Of a stretch of DNA of 15,874 nt, positions 6,427 to 13,749 are shown in pieces. The stretch is from Candidatus Woesearchaeota archaeon (GTDB taxonomy: Archaea > Nanobdellota > Nanobdellia > Woesearchaeales > GW2011-AR9). How positions within the stretch are numbered: the stretch's first letter is position 1; every line of letters begins with the position of its first letter. The DNA lies in assembly GCA_016179995.1 (NCBI GenBank), contig JACPCC010000015.1:1-15874 (forward strand), read 5' to 3'. The notes under the pieces are model-generated. The model was given only the letters and a program-made list of their open reading frames with translations. It was not told where the DNA came from and did no database searches. The position numbers and the translations under genes were made by a program.

Positions 6427-6486
6427 CCACCTCTTTATTGTTTGTTTTTCTTTAATCGTTTTTAAAGTTTAACTTTACTAAACTTT
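6427..6486 (-). promoter_or_regulatory. SD, TATA and inverted repeat before the 37-codon ORF
   Basis: 6427-6435 is the SD (AAGAGGTGG on the minus strand). An inverted repeat AAAGTTTA/TAAACTTT (6464-6471/6479-6486, 7-nt loop) overlaps or abuts the TATA-like element, a position where a repressor could act. Confidence 0.35.
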
Positions 6487-6585
6487 ATTTTATCGACTAA
6501 CAATCTTCAATAAAATTGAAAAGAGTATTTAGTAAAAAACTTACCTTTATAAAAGTTGTTTATCCCAGAAAAATAGTAAATAGTT

Positions 6586-7194
6586 TCAGTTAGAGAAATC
6601 TAAAATCTTTTTTTGTTGCTTATTGGTTTTAAGCAATAAACTGTTTTTCAACAATAACTGTATATCGAACCCAAACTGTTTTTGCAGCAATTCTGCAGCG
6701 TATTGAAACATTAATTCTTTGCTTAAAAAAGAAATAGCTTTCTCGTGCAAGCTCTTTCTTGTAGCTTCACGGCAGACCCATACTCCTAGTGGTACATTGT
6801 ATTCTGGAGTAATAAAACGCAGAGCTAAACAAGATTGTTGTCTTTTTGATTCCTTCATCTTTTCTAAAACAGGCAGACGGCAAGCATAATAGCCTCCCGC
6901 GCATTCTTTGGCGTAAGTTTTACGTCCTGAATAATCCTCATAGTCGGTAGAGTAAAAATTACCAGATTTACTCCAAGGGTTTACTTGATATTGCAAATAT
7001 GTTTCAAACAATTCAAAACTCCAATTTTCGGAGAAGAAGAGAATAAGATAGTAATTACCCCAAGCACCTCCAAAATAGCATGAATAATCTCCTTCTGGGT
7101 AGTTTTTTACTTCATTAATTATTTTTTTTCCAATTGTGTCATCAACTGCAGTAATAGACCATCTTGTAGGCACGAATTTGCGGTTATTCTTCAA
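6586..7194 (-). CDS. Nre DNA repair protein, C-terminal part (frameshifted gene)
   Basis: This is the C-terminal domain of the archaeal Nre family, proteins linked to DNA damage repair and PCNA. The hallmark FVPTRWSITAVDDTIGK lies at the very start, and the domain continues with YFGGAWGNYYLILFF and ACRLPVLEKM...ALRFITPEY. The extreme C-terminus, QKKILDFSN, resembles a PIP box (Q, I, F in QxxIxxF), as known for this family. The TTG at 7194 is probably not a true start: the frame runs upstream as GFEETALNKLLSVGNLG, family-like sequence, to near 7284, where it overlaps the N-terminal part (7224-7754) in another frame. Joined with one extra base at the A5 run (plus-strand 7281-7285), the product would be about 389 residues, close to a normal Nre. 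Stop TGA; the next in-frame stop is 12 codons on. Confidence 0.8.
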   Translation of the reverse strand: MKNNRKFVPTRWSITAVDDTIGKKIINEVKNYPEGDYSCYFGGAWGNYYLILFFSENWSFELFETYLQYQVNPWSKSGNFYSTDYEDYSGRKTYAKECAGGYYACRLPVLEKMKESKRQQSCLALRFITPEYNVPLGVWVCREATRKSLHEKAISFLSKELMFQYAAELLQKQFGFDIQLLLKNSLLLKTNKQQKKILDFSN

Positions 7195-7223
7195 ACCAAG
7201 ATTGCCGACGGAAAGTAATTTGT

Positions 7224-7754
7224 TTAAAGCTGTTTCTTCGAAGCCTTTTTGATGCAGTGTGAGAAGTGCGGAATTACTTCTTTTTCAGCTTGAGAAATAT
7301 ATGTTGGCTTTTTGGTTAAGGAAACTTCAATTTCCGCAGAGCGTTTAGCCATGCCTACTTCCTGGCAGATATCGAGAAATTTGTTTGATACGGAGGGATT
7401 AATTATCGCACTAGTTAAAGTTCTATTTGACGAGGAATTATTTAATGAAGAATTGTTTGAAAACGAATTGGGATTTTTAACTAATGCTTGTTGTCTTGAA
7501 TTCACTAGATTGCAACGCAATCTAGCGATGGCATTTATAGCCAAATTTTTTTTGCTCCAGAAACGTGGGGAATCATATTTGCTCATTTCACCGCTATATT
7601 GCGGGCTAAGTAGTCCGATATTTACTTTAGGATAACAATAACGTCCAATAAATGGAGCGGGAGTGCTGCCTGAGAATTCTTCTTTAAACTCACGGTTTAG
7701 TTTTATGAAAGGTGTTTGTTCCAGATCTTTGTATTTTAGACGTTGGATTTGCAT
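7224..7754 (-). CDS. Nre DNA repair protein, N-terminal part (frameshifted gene)
   Basis: This is the N-terminal domain of Nre: FSGSTPAPFIGRYCYPKVNIGLLSP (27-51) and DICQEVGMAKRSAEIEVSLTKKP (128-150) are family signatures. Residues about 90-125 are Asn/Ser-rich and low in conservation. The zinc-finger motif found at the N-terminus of some Nre proteins is missing. Homology stops at about residue 158 (AEK); the remaining 18 residues come from a wrong frame, and the correct frame continues as RSNSALLTLHQKGFEE into the C-terminal part. The shift lies at a run of five A (GAA AAA GAA). A -1 slip on AAA would restore the frame exactly, so a translational slip, a true mutation or a homopolymer sequence error are all possible. 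The ATG at 7754 has an AAATTAAT TATA-like box 25-32 nt upstream, which is also one copy of the target duplication of the neighbouring element. Confidence 0.78.
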   Translation of the reverse strand: MQIQRLKYKDLEQTPFIKLNREFKEEFSGSTPAPFIGRYCYPKVNIGLLSPQYSGEMSKYDSPRFWSKKNLAINAIARLRCNLVNSRQQALVKNPNSFSNNSSLNNSSSNRTLTSAIINPSVSNKFLDICQEVGMAKRSAEIEVSLTKKPTYISQAEKEVIPHFSHCIKKASKKQL

Positions 7755-7778
7755 TTTTTTGGCGTGATTTGTTCATTG

Positions 7779-7952
7779 ATTAATTTGTATTTGTTTAGCT
7801 CGGTGTGGTCATTTGTCTTTGCCGAGCATAACGATTCGTAAGATCGGTTTAAGTTCCCACCTAACATTTAGCATATTAAAAATTAATATATTACACAGCT
7901 TTAGCGGGACGAGGCAAAGGACCGCCAAATTGCTAAACAAATACATTAATTT
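7779..7952. repeat. 8-bp target site duplication flanking copy 2
   Basis: ATTAATTT occurs immediately before the left terminal repeat (7779-7786) and immediately after the right one (7945-7952). A perfect 8-bp direct repeat exactly abutting 13-bp inverted repeats is the signature of a DDE-type transposition event. The left copy is where the TATA box of the Nre gene would be. Confidence 0.75.
7787..7944. mobile_element. 158-bp palindromic element, copy 2 (MITE-like)
   Basis: The terminal inverted repeats GTATTTGTTTAGC (7787-7799) and GCTAAACAAATAC (7932-7944) are identical to those of copy 1, as is the total length. Inside, GGTC/GACC is kept, and the adjacent stem is CTTTGCC/GGCAAAG where copy 1 has GTTTGTC/GACAAAC, so two base pairs changed on both sides. 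A local alternative stem GCTCGG/CCGAGC (copy 1: GCTCG/CGAGC) overlaps the 5' arm. The conserved block GAGC..TAACGATT..GTTCCC is present. No ORF spans the element. It is a non-autonomous transposon (MITE) by structure; base-pair conservation suggests that the folded form, as DNA or RNA, also matters. Confidence 0.72.
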
Positions 7953-7965
7953 TAATCTGGAATAA

Positions 7966-9003
7966 TTAAATTAATCCGGGAATAAATTTCCATTTCACCT
8001 TTTCTTTGTAAGCAATATATTCTGAATCTTGGCTTAAGTGCTTTTCTTCAGTATAAGCTCGCAAATAATAGATAACGGTCCAAAAAGACATTCCTAAAAA
8101 GAATTTCCAATTTAAAACTGGGAGAAGAGTTAACCACCATAAAGTGCATTTGCTGATATAAGCTGGATGGCGGATTATGGAGTAGGGGAATTTGCTAACT
8201 ATGCCTCGATTAGTTAGATTAGAAGCTTTTGTTCCTAAAGCAATAGAAGCGGAGACGTATATTAAAAGCAAGATAAGAAGAAGTAAATGGAATGTTGTAG
8301 TTAATGTTTGGTTCCAAAAGAATACATTATCGTTAGCTCCCCAAGGAACGTACTTTCCTACTTCTGTGTTAAATGGGGGATAGCAGATTAAAGCTACTGC
8401 CCAGCCTAATAATGTGGGTTCGACGGATCTAACTGTATTTTTGAGGAAAGACGATTCTAATCCATAAGCAAAAGCAAAAATGATGGTATCGATGGTGAAA
8501 AGCAGAATTAATAAAACCGGATAGGAAAACCAATTTTTTAATAGTCTATAATTTCCACTGCTTAAAAGTGCTTGGAGCTGTTGAAAATTGCTGAAAGCAA
8601 AATTGACCATCAAGGGCAAGAAGAATATTTTCACTAAGAGGAATAAAATTGCGGTTTTAATCTCTTTTTTTTCTTCAAATTCTATCTTTTCTTCGTTGAG
8701 CAGCTTTTTTATACCTCTTATGGCTAGACACGGTTTGCTTTTTTGCAGATTTATCTCCGAGGATTTAGGAGTGAATATTTGATATAGGTAATAAGCTGGG
8801 CTTAACAGTAAAAATATGAAATAGATACAGAGCAAAGTGAGCTGTGTTTCTGGACGAAGCAGCTTTTTATAATAGGGAAGGTAGCGGCATAAAGCAATTC
8901 CTAAACCATAAACTAAAGCTCCCGCTAGGTAATTTTTCAGACAGACAAGCAGTTTTTCTTTATTGATAGTTCTGTAGGTAATATTTTTATTGGGGGGTAT
9001 CAT
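7966..9003 (-). CDS. ICMT/PEMT-family membrane methyltransferase
   Basis: This 345-residue integral membrane protein ends in the isoprenylcysteine carboxyl methyltransferase/phospholipid methyltransferase core: GIVSKFPYSIIRHPAY (R278, H279, P280, Y282), then YLRAYTEEKHL (Glu319, Glu320) and SEYIAYKEKVKWKFIPGLI. These residues bind S-adenosylmethionine and shape the active site in the family. Hydrophobic segments lie at about 25-45, 55-77, 117-137, 160-180, 197-209, 236-256 and 286-314. The N-terminal 200 residues are longer than in minimal ICMTs and contain a charged cytoplasmic stretch (about 80-117). The likely substrate is a lipid or prenylated group in the membrane; true prenyl-cysteine methylation in archaea is uncertain. 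The gene stands alone next to the element at 7787. Confidence 0.75.
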   Translation of the reverse strand: MIPPNKNITYRTINKEKLLVCLKNYLAGALVYGLGIALCRYLPYYKKLLRPETQLTLLCIYFIFLLLSPAYYLYQIFTPKSSEINLQKSKPCLAIRGIKKLLNEEKIEFEEKKEIKTAILFLLVKIFFLPLMVNFAFSNFQQLQALLSSGNYRLLKNWFSYPVLLILLFTIDTIIFAFAYGLESSFLKNTVRSVEPTLLGWAVALICYPPFNTEVGKYVPWGANDNVFFWNQTLTTTFHLLLLILLLIYVSASIALGTKASNLTNRGIVSKFPYSIIRHPAYISKCTLWWLTLLPVLNWKFFLGMSFWTVIYYLRAYTEEKHLSQDSEYIAYKEKVKWKFIPGLI

Positions 9004-9085
9004 TAAAGGTGAAAAGGTTGGCAGGTAATTCTTCTTGGGTGGAATATGGAAATTCGTTAATAATTACTCTTTGAATTCTTCTGGA

Positions 9086-9745
9086 TTAACCATGAACAAT
9101 GCCTCTAGCGACTTCGTGAGTTAATTCATATAAAAATCTTTGTGCATCATAATGAAGTATGTCTTTATACACGGCAGCCTGGGTGTAAAAAAACCGCTTT
9201 ACGTAAGATGGTTTACTGTGTTTACTTATTATTACTGGTAACTCTAGTTTAATATAATTCATTATTTCATTATAATTTTTAAATTTGTTAATTTTTTCAT
9301 TAAGCTGGAAAGTGTCTAGTATCTCGCCTGTTTTAAAATATTCAGTATAAAGAATAAGAAAACGGACATTTTTGTGGAATTTATCTTTTTCATTGAGCAG
9401 AGTAGGAATAGCTTCGTTAATAACCTGCCAATAATCAGAGAGAGTGACTTTAAGCGGTTTTTTCGGAAGGAAATTTTTAGCCAAGCAACTTTTAGAGATA
9501 GAATGGTAAAATAGAGAGTAAAGGTCATTAAAGTCTATCTTGGTTATCTTTGCTTTTTTGTTTTTTAATTTATTCTCCTTTTTAGACCTGGTTACGACAA
9601 AAACATCGATATCTTTGTATTTCTCTTTGTAAAGGAAAGAGCCAGTGATAAAGCAGAATTTAGCAGGAATTTCAGCTAATATCTCTTCTGCTTCTTTCAG
9701 GCGTTCATTAAGGACTTGCTGGTTGTGGGGATTGTAGATAATCAT
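9086..9745 (-). CDS. MNT-type nucleotidyltransferase domain protein
   Basis: The 219-residue protein carries the polymerase-beta NTase signature FITGSFLYKEKYKDIDVFVV (G35, S36, D45, D47), which binds NTP and two metal ions. The following strand KITKIDF (Asp72) may hold the third acidic residue. The C-terminal half is helical. Unlike the NTase at 4243, it has no winged helix and no HEPN gene beside it. It may be a lone antitoxin-like MNT or act on another substrate such as a nucleotide or RNA. The TATA-like TTTATAAA at 9768-9775, about 26 nt before the ATG, points to a leaderless mRNA. The role is not resolved. Confidence 0.7.
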   Translation of the reverse strand: MIIYNPHNQQVLNERLKEAEEILAEIPAKFCFITGSFLYKEKYKDIDVFVVTRSKKENKLKNKKAKITKIDFNDLYSLFYHSISKSCLAKNFLPKKPLKVTLSDYWQVINEAIPTLLNEKDKFHKNVRFLILYTEYFKTGEILDTFQLNEKINKFKNYNEIMNYIKLELPVIISKHSKPSYVKRFFYTQAAVYKDILHYDAQRFLYELTHEVARGIVHG

Positions 9746-9767
9746 CTGTTACTTAAAATAGACTATA

Positions 9768-9775
9768 TTTATAAA
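9768..9775 (-). promoter_or_regulatory. TATA box of the MNT-type gene
   Basis: TTTATAAA on either strand, with its centre about 26 nt from the ATG at 9745. The 149-bp gap up to the mre11 stop holds no other feature that I can see. Confidence 0.5.
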
Positions 9776-9894
9776 TTTATCTTTAAAAATAGGTTGTTGT
9801 ATAAAATAAGTAATACTTTTCAATAAATATAAGTTAATTCTTTGAGAATTTAGTTGTAATTATTATCTACCTGCTCAGAAAATTAGGTGTGTCT

Positions 9895-11103
9895 TCAAAT
9901 CTGCAGCACTCTATTGGTTTCTTCTTCTATTCTTTGCTGAAAATCGGTAACTGTCTCGCCTTCTTTTTTTGTGGTGTTTAAAGCCTGCAATAATGTTTTA
10001 GTTAAATTTAATTCTCTCTCTTTTTCAAATAAGGTTATTTGTTGTAAATGTTCTTTAATTATTTCTTCTTCCATGCTTTCAGAATCCCCTGATGATAAGC
10101 TGATTTCTTCGTATGCTTCACTATTTAGTTCAGCCGTATTTTTCATGATGAAGTAAGCCCCCTGTTGATATAACTGTTCAATGACTTCTTTGCTTAATTC
10201 GAAAGAGACAACGGCCGGTGATTTGTTCTGGCAGTCTAGTTCAAAGTGGTGATGCTTAATAACTTCTAAAGGAATCCAACGAATTTGCTGCCGTGGTTTT
10301 TGATTTGATGTTTTATTTACTATTTGTTCTGTTGTTTGATTTGATAAGGTATTGTAAGAATCAGTAGTTTTATTATCTTCTACCTCAATAATATAAAATC
10401 CACCTTTGCTGTAGCGTTCTATCTCGCCAAAATTGTTGGGAAATAAAGCTCCAGGATACGTAAGGGTGCCATAATTATCCAGTTCCAATAAAGTCGGATG
10501 GTGAATATGTCCGCCAGCATAATAATTAAAGTTTTTTGGTAAAAATGAAGCCGGCTGGGAATCTAGTTTTTCCAAATGTTTTGGTTTCAGTTCGGTTAGA
10601 GTGGTGTGAAACATAAAAATTTTATAGCCTGGTTCTTCTTCTAAATTTTGCAGGTTAAGATTTTCATAATAAGCCCTGTCTAGCAGTCCGCGCCGTCCCA
10701 ATAAACCGCATAGTTTTACTCCAGTTTTTTGGTCTATTGTAAAATTAAGATTAAGTAGTTTGCTCTCTGGATCTACTTTTCCTTTGCAGACATTTTTTAG
10801 TAAACCTGCTTGTTCTAAGACATCCAGCATAGTCTTGCCGCTGGGCGAGAAATCATGAGAACCGGCGATAGCGTAAAGCGGGATATTTTTGTCGTGTAGG
10901 TATTTTAGTTTTCTAGTTACAATCTTTAACGTGTCTAAAGAAGGCAGGGCGGTATTAAATAGATCTCCTGCAAAAATAAGAAAATCTACTTTTTCTTCTT
11001 CACAGATGTCAATGGCTTGGAGGAAAGCTTTAGTAGAAAGAGCGCGCATTTTTTCATCGCGCCATGAGCCAAGATGCAAGTCTGCTAGGTGGGCGTATTT
11101 CAT
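9895..11103 (-). CDS. mre11: Mre11/SbcD-like DNA double-strand break nuclease
   Basis: This is a Mn-dependent phosphoesterase that trims DNA ends in break repair, normally in complex with Rad50. Phosphoesterase motifs appear in order: ADLHLG (D8, H10), FAGDLF (D47), AGSHDF (S82, H83, D84), FMFHTT (H166) and GGHIHHP (H199, H201). The metal-ligand Asn of the usual GNHD/E motif is Ser82 here. The C-terminal 180 residues form the capping and Rad50-binding region, including a Thr/Asn-rich linker near 255-275 and a helical end (EKERELNLTKTLLQAL). The length of 402 is normal. No rad50, herA or nurA gene lies in the window. A TATA-like CATTAAAAA is about 28 nt before the ATG. The stop TGA is followed by TAA three codons later. 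Confidence 0.88.
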   Translation of the reverse strand: MKYAHLADLHLGSWRDEKMRALSTKAFLQAIDICEEEKVDFLIFAGDLFNTALPSLDTLKIVTRKLKYLHDKNIPLYAIAGSHDFSPSGKTMLDVLEQAGLLKNVCKGKVDPESKLLNLNFTIDQKTGVKLCGLLGRRGLLDRAYYENLNLQNLEEEPGYKIFMFHTTLTELKPKHLEKLDSQPASFLPKNFNYYAGGHIHHPTLLELDNYGTLTYPGALFPNNFGEIERYSKGGFYIIEVEDNKTTDSYNTLSNQTTEQIVNKTSNQKPRQQIRWIPLEVIKHHHFELDCQNKSPAVVSFELSKEVIEQLYQQGAYFIMKNTAELNSEAYEEISLSSGDSESMEEEIIKEHLQQITLFEKERELNLTKTLLQALNTTKKEGETVTDFQQRIEEETNRVLQI

Positions 11104-11321
11104 GTAGAGTAATTATAATATATTCATTTTTAATGCTGATAAATCTAGGAAAGAGAGAGATTTATATGGATTGTGGTAAGGGAATGTTTAGATGTGGTTT
11201 GTGGAGAAAATAGTAAGTGTTATACAAAATTTTAAACTTAAGGATTTATTTTAAAAACTATTCCCAAAAACAATCTCCTAAAACTATCTTCTGGCATCTA
11301 TCTGTATCCGTCAGAACAGAA

Positions 11322-11332
11322 AAGCATAAAAA
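11322..11332 (+). promoter_or_regulatory. TATA-like box of the 11357 gene
   Basis: CATAAAAA preceded by the purine run AGAAAAG, about 29 nt before the ATG at 11357. The 253-bp divergent space from mre11 contains no gene that I can see. Confidence 0.4.
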
Positions 11333-11356
11333 CAACAGATTTAATCTAATCTTAAA

Positions 11357-12244
11357 ATGGTGGATAGGACTATGATAGAGGATGCTGTGCGTAATATTCC
11401 TTTACGTCGAGGGGCTCCAAATATTGTTAGTTTTAATAAAGAGATATTAATCCAAAAGTCGCCCCTAGCTAAAATGGGCCGCGAGGAAAGCCAATATATT
11501 CATACGGGAGTGAAGATTTTTCTACAGGTATTATCAAAAGAGAAGCTTTTTGGAGCTTATCTGGTTGAAGATTTAGCTCATATTCATGCTTTATTAAATT
11601 CTATAGCTCAAATCGTGAAGAAAGGTGATTATAGTGTTAAATATTCTAATCAATTAAGCTGGCTGCGGGAAGAGCTGGACAAAAGCAGAGTTCAGCTGGA
11701 AGTGAAGCTGCGCCGTGGAGATCGTTTAGTTACCAGTTTAGGTTCTGTTTTACGGGCTTATTTTAATGATGAGTTGGCTTTGATGAAAGTTATAGATGAA
11801 AAACATACTGGCGGCAAGTCTGTCCCACTAAGTCCTAATACTCCACAAAAATTCTCGTGGTTCTGGGAAAAAAATATAGAGAAAAGAAAACGAGCTGATG
11901 AACAAAAAATGCTGCTGGATTCGTTTGGTTCAACTAAAGCGGGCTTGATGAAAATTATTCCTTTATACGATGAAATGGCTTATAAGTATTATGATTTCCG
12001 TGGTCGTCTAAGCAAGTTATTGGATCAGAGTAAGAAAGGTGTTTTTAAAACAGGTGATGTAGATTTTACTCTAGTTATCGCGGAGTTCATGGAAGCTGAA
12101 AAAAGACTGGCTAGTGTTTTAGGTCCAGCCGAAGCCATGGCTCAACAACGTGAAAATTTAAGTAAATTTGGAGTTTATAATAACTATCGCTTTATTTCTT
12201 TAGTGAAAAATTTAGCTGCAGGAGAAAGTCAGATTATAAGGTAA
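11357..12244 (+). CDS. Uncharacterised helical protein
   Basis: I do not recognise this 295-residue protein. It is soluble, has no signal peptide or membrane segment, and is almost wholly alpha-helical by composition, with basic and acidic heptad-like stretches (ELDKSRVQLEVKLRRGDRL at about 111-129; FWEKNIEKRKRADEQKMLLD at about 169-188). Residues 1-45 are more variable and probably extended. A short Gly/Ser/Pro-rich linker (KHTGGKSVPLSPNTPQ, about 149-164) may separate two helical domains. It is one of few plus-strand genes, diverges from mre11 and faces the PIN/AbrB pair. The start at 11357 is favoured by the TATA spacing; a second Met lies at codon 6. No enzyme motif is seen. It is probably a lineage-specific conserved protein. 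Confidence 0.7.
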   Translation: MVDRTMIEDAVRNIPLRRGAPNIVSFNKEILIQKSPLAKMGREESQYIHTGVKIFLQVLSKEKLFGAYLVEDLAHIHALLNSIAQIVKKGDYSVKYSNQLSWLREELDKSRVQLEVKLRRGDRLVTSLGSVLRAYFNDELALMKVIDEKHTGGKSVPLSPNTPQKFSWFWEKNIEKRKRADEQKMLLDSFGSTKAGLMKIIPLYDEMAYKYYDFRGRLSKLLDQSKKGVFKTGDVDFTLVIAEFMEAEKRLASVLGPAEAMAQQRENLSKFGVYNNYRFISLVKNLAAGESQIIR

Positions 12245-12265
12245 AGATTATAGAGTGAAGCGATG

Positions 12266-12664
12266 TTAGTGTTCAATTAGAAAAACTATTAAAATTCGTA
12301 TTTTTTGATATTCTCTAAGATTTAACAGGTGTTTATCGTAAGTGATAATATACTTTGAATTGGACTCAATGGCACACTCAATAATAGAGTTGTCGTCTGG
12401 ATCATCTTTTACTGCATCTACTCTCGTAGCGGGATTTACTAAAGTTACAAAAGCTAGAACTTTGTCTGTAATCTCTTCAGTTTCTTCATTAGTAAAGTCA
12501 AAATCTCTTCTCAATATTTCTTGGTATTCTGAAAGAATTTCTTTTGTGGAATAAATTTTAACCTCTTGTTTAATTAAATCAAAGAGAAGTTTTTGTGATA
12601 CACTTCCATCTCACAAAGTAGCAGAAAGCAAGACATTCGTATCAAACGTAACAGCAATTATCAC
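12266..12664 (-). pseudogene. PIN-domain toxin interrupted by in-frame TGA
   Basis: Read through one TGA, this is a 132-residue PIN-family RNase toxin. It begins with GTG at 12664, overlapping the TGA stop of the AbrB antitoxin by four bases. The N-terminus VIIAVTFDTNVLLSATL has the first catalytic Asp (D8). Then comes TGA at 12611-12613 (codon 18), and the frame goes on as DGSVSQKLLFDLI, KEILSEYQEIL, DDPDDNSIIECAI (acidic cluster) and YIITYDKHLLNL (last catalytic Asp). Proteins of this PIN type usually have Trp right after the SALL-like segment, so the TGA is one base from the expected TGG. As it stands, only an 82-residue tail starting at 12514 could be made independently, and it lacks the first active-site Asp. 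The toxin is thus probably dead unless the TGA is read through. Confidence 0.8.
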
Positions 12665-12909
12665 TTCGCCTGTAAGTTTTTTTCTGTAACACCTTTACTT
12701 TGAAGTTTTATCTTAGATTTTTTAGCGAATAGCTCTAGGCCTTTAATTAATTCTTCTTTACTTGGAGTTAAGATTTTCTTTAAGATAATAGTGTCCCTAT
12801 TTCCAACTATAGCAAAGACTGTTCCTTCCTCGACCTGAAGTTCTTCTCTTACATCTTGAGGAATAACTACTTGTCCTTTAGACGACATACGAACTGTTTC
12901 AACGCTCAT
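12661..12909 (-). CDS. AbrB/SpoVT-family antitoxin
   Basis: This 82-residue swapped-hairpin DNA-binding protein shows the family core ETVRMSSKGQVVIPQDVREEL (4-24), EEGTVFAIVGNRDTIILKKI (27-46) and a charged C-terminal tail that would wrap the toxin. It is the antitoxin partner of the PIN gene directly downstream; the stop TGA overlaps the toxin GTG (GTGA), which implies translational coupling. A strong SD, AGGAGGT, lies 7 nt before the ATG (12917-12923). It would be expected to repress its own promoter. The antitoxin is intact while the toxin carries a premature stop. A TAA follows the TGA immediately in frame. Confidence 0.88.
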   Translation of the reverse strand: MSVETVRMSSKGQVVIPQDVREELQVEEGTVFAIVGNRDTIILKKILTPSKEELIKGLELFAKKSKIKLQSKGVTEKNLQAK

Positions 12910-12916
12910 TTTGGCT

Positions 12917-12923
12917 ACCTCCT
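12917..12923 (-). promoter_or_regulatory. Shine-Dalgarno of the antitoxin gene
   Basis: AGGAGGT on the minus strand, 7 nt before the ATG at 12909. This is one of the few genes here with a full SD. Confidence 0.65.
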
Positions 12924-13058
12924 ATTATCTTACTTTCTTACTATAAGTTATGCTTATTTAAATAGTTTTCTGTTGGAACTTTTAGTTTCTTAAATATCAT
13001 TTCTCCATTAAATTTATATTCTCAATTATTTAGCTAACTAATATGGGGTTTAACACAA

Positions 13059-13682
13059 ATGCAATCTAAACGTTCTTTAGAAGTTTTGCTGAGCAAATTG
13101 AAGTTTTTTGAGAAGCCTTCTCTGATGCTGGAACAGTATGCTACACCATCAAACATCTCTGCTGAATGGGTTTGGGGCATGGCGATGAAACGGGAAGTTT
13201 CTGGGCGTGTGTTTTTGGATGCGGCCTGCGGTCCAGGAATTTTAGGAATCGCTCTTTTACTTCTGGGGGCGAAGAAAGTTTATTTTCTGGATAAAGATGA
13301 AATAATACTAAAAATCTGCCGGGAAAATTATGCAAAAATTAAAGAAGAATATGAGGTTGGAGAAGCAGAATTTATCTTAAGTGATATTACTTTATTTGAT
13401 GCAGAAATAGATGTAGTAGTGCAAAATCCGCCTTTTGGCACAAAAGAAGAACATATTGACAAAAAATTCTTGGAGAAAGCTTTCTCTTTAGCTCCGTTAG
13501 TTTATAGCATGCATAAATATTCTACAGCTAAATTTGTTGAAGCAATCGCACGAGATTTTAGATTTACTATAACAGAAGTTTGGCGTTATGAGTTTCCGAT
13601 AAAAGCCGCTTTTGCTTTCCATAAGAAGCCAGTGAAGAAGATAGATGTAGGATTATGGAGAATGGAAAGAATGATAAAATAA
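13059..13682 (+). CDS. METTL5-like rRNA adenine methyltransferase
   Basis: This SAM-dependent N6-adenine methyltransferase is related to METTL5, which methylates an adenosine of the small-subunit rRNA in eukaryotes; the archaeal relatives are likely to act on 16S rRNA (inference). The N-terminal LEQYATPSNISAEWVWGMA (24-42) is typical of the family. The SAM pocket is LDAACGPGILGI (53-64), with acidic LDKDE (77-81) and SDI (108-110). The catalytic NPPF is at 123-126, followed by GTKEEHIDKKFLEKAF. At 207 residues it has the usual length and no extra domains. It stands alone on the plus strand. A weak TATA-like ATTATTTAG lies about 30 nt before the ATG, consistent with a leaderless transcript. 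Confidence 0.88.
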   Translation: MQSKRSLEVLLSKLKFFEKPSLMLEQYATPSNISAEWVWGMAMKREVSGRVFLDAACGPGILGIALLLLGAKKVYFLDKDEIILKICRENYAKIKEEYEVGEAEFILSDITLFDAEIDVVVQNPPFGTKEEHIDKKFLEKAFSLAPLVYSMHKYSTAKFVEAIARDFRFTITEVWRYEFPIKAAFAFHKKPVKKIDVGLWRMERMIK

Positions 13683-13749
13683 AATTTATTAATATTTTCT
13701 AATCCTTTGTCTTTCCCAAGACCATCACTGAAATCTTTCCTTTTACACC

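Noticed and set aside
7312..7635. 107-codon plus-strand frame
   Set aside because: It is antisense to the well-supported Nre N-terminal domain and shows no family features.
9316..9528. 70-codon minus-strand frame
   Set aside because: It is an out-of-frame shadow within the MNT-type gene.
13141..13335. 64-codon minus-strand frame
   Set aside because: It lies opposite the METTL5-like gene, which has clear catalytic motifs.
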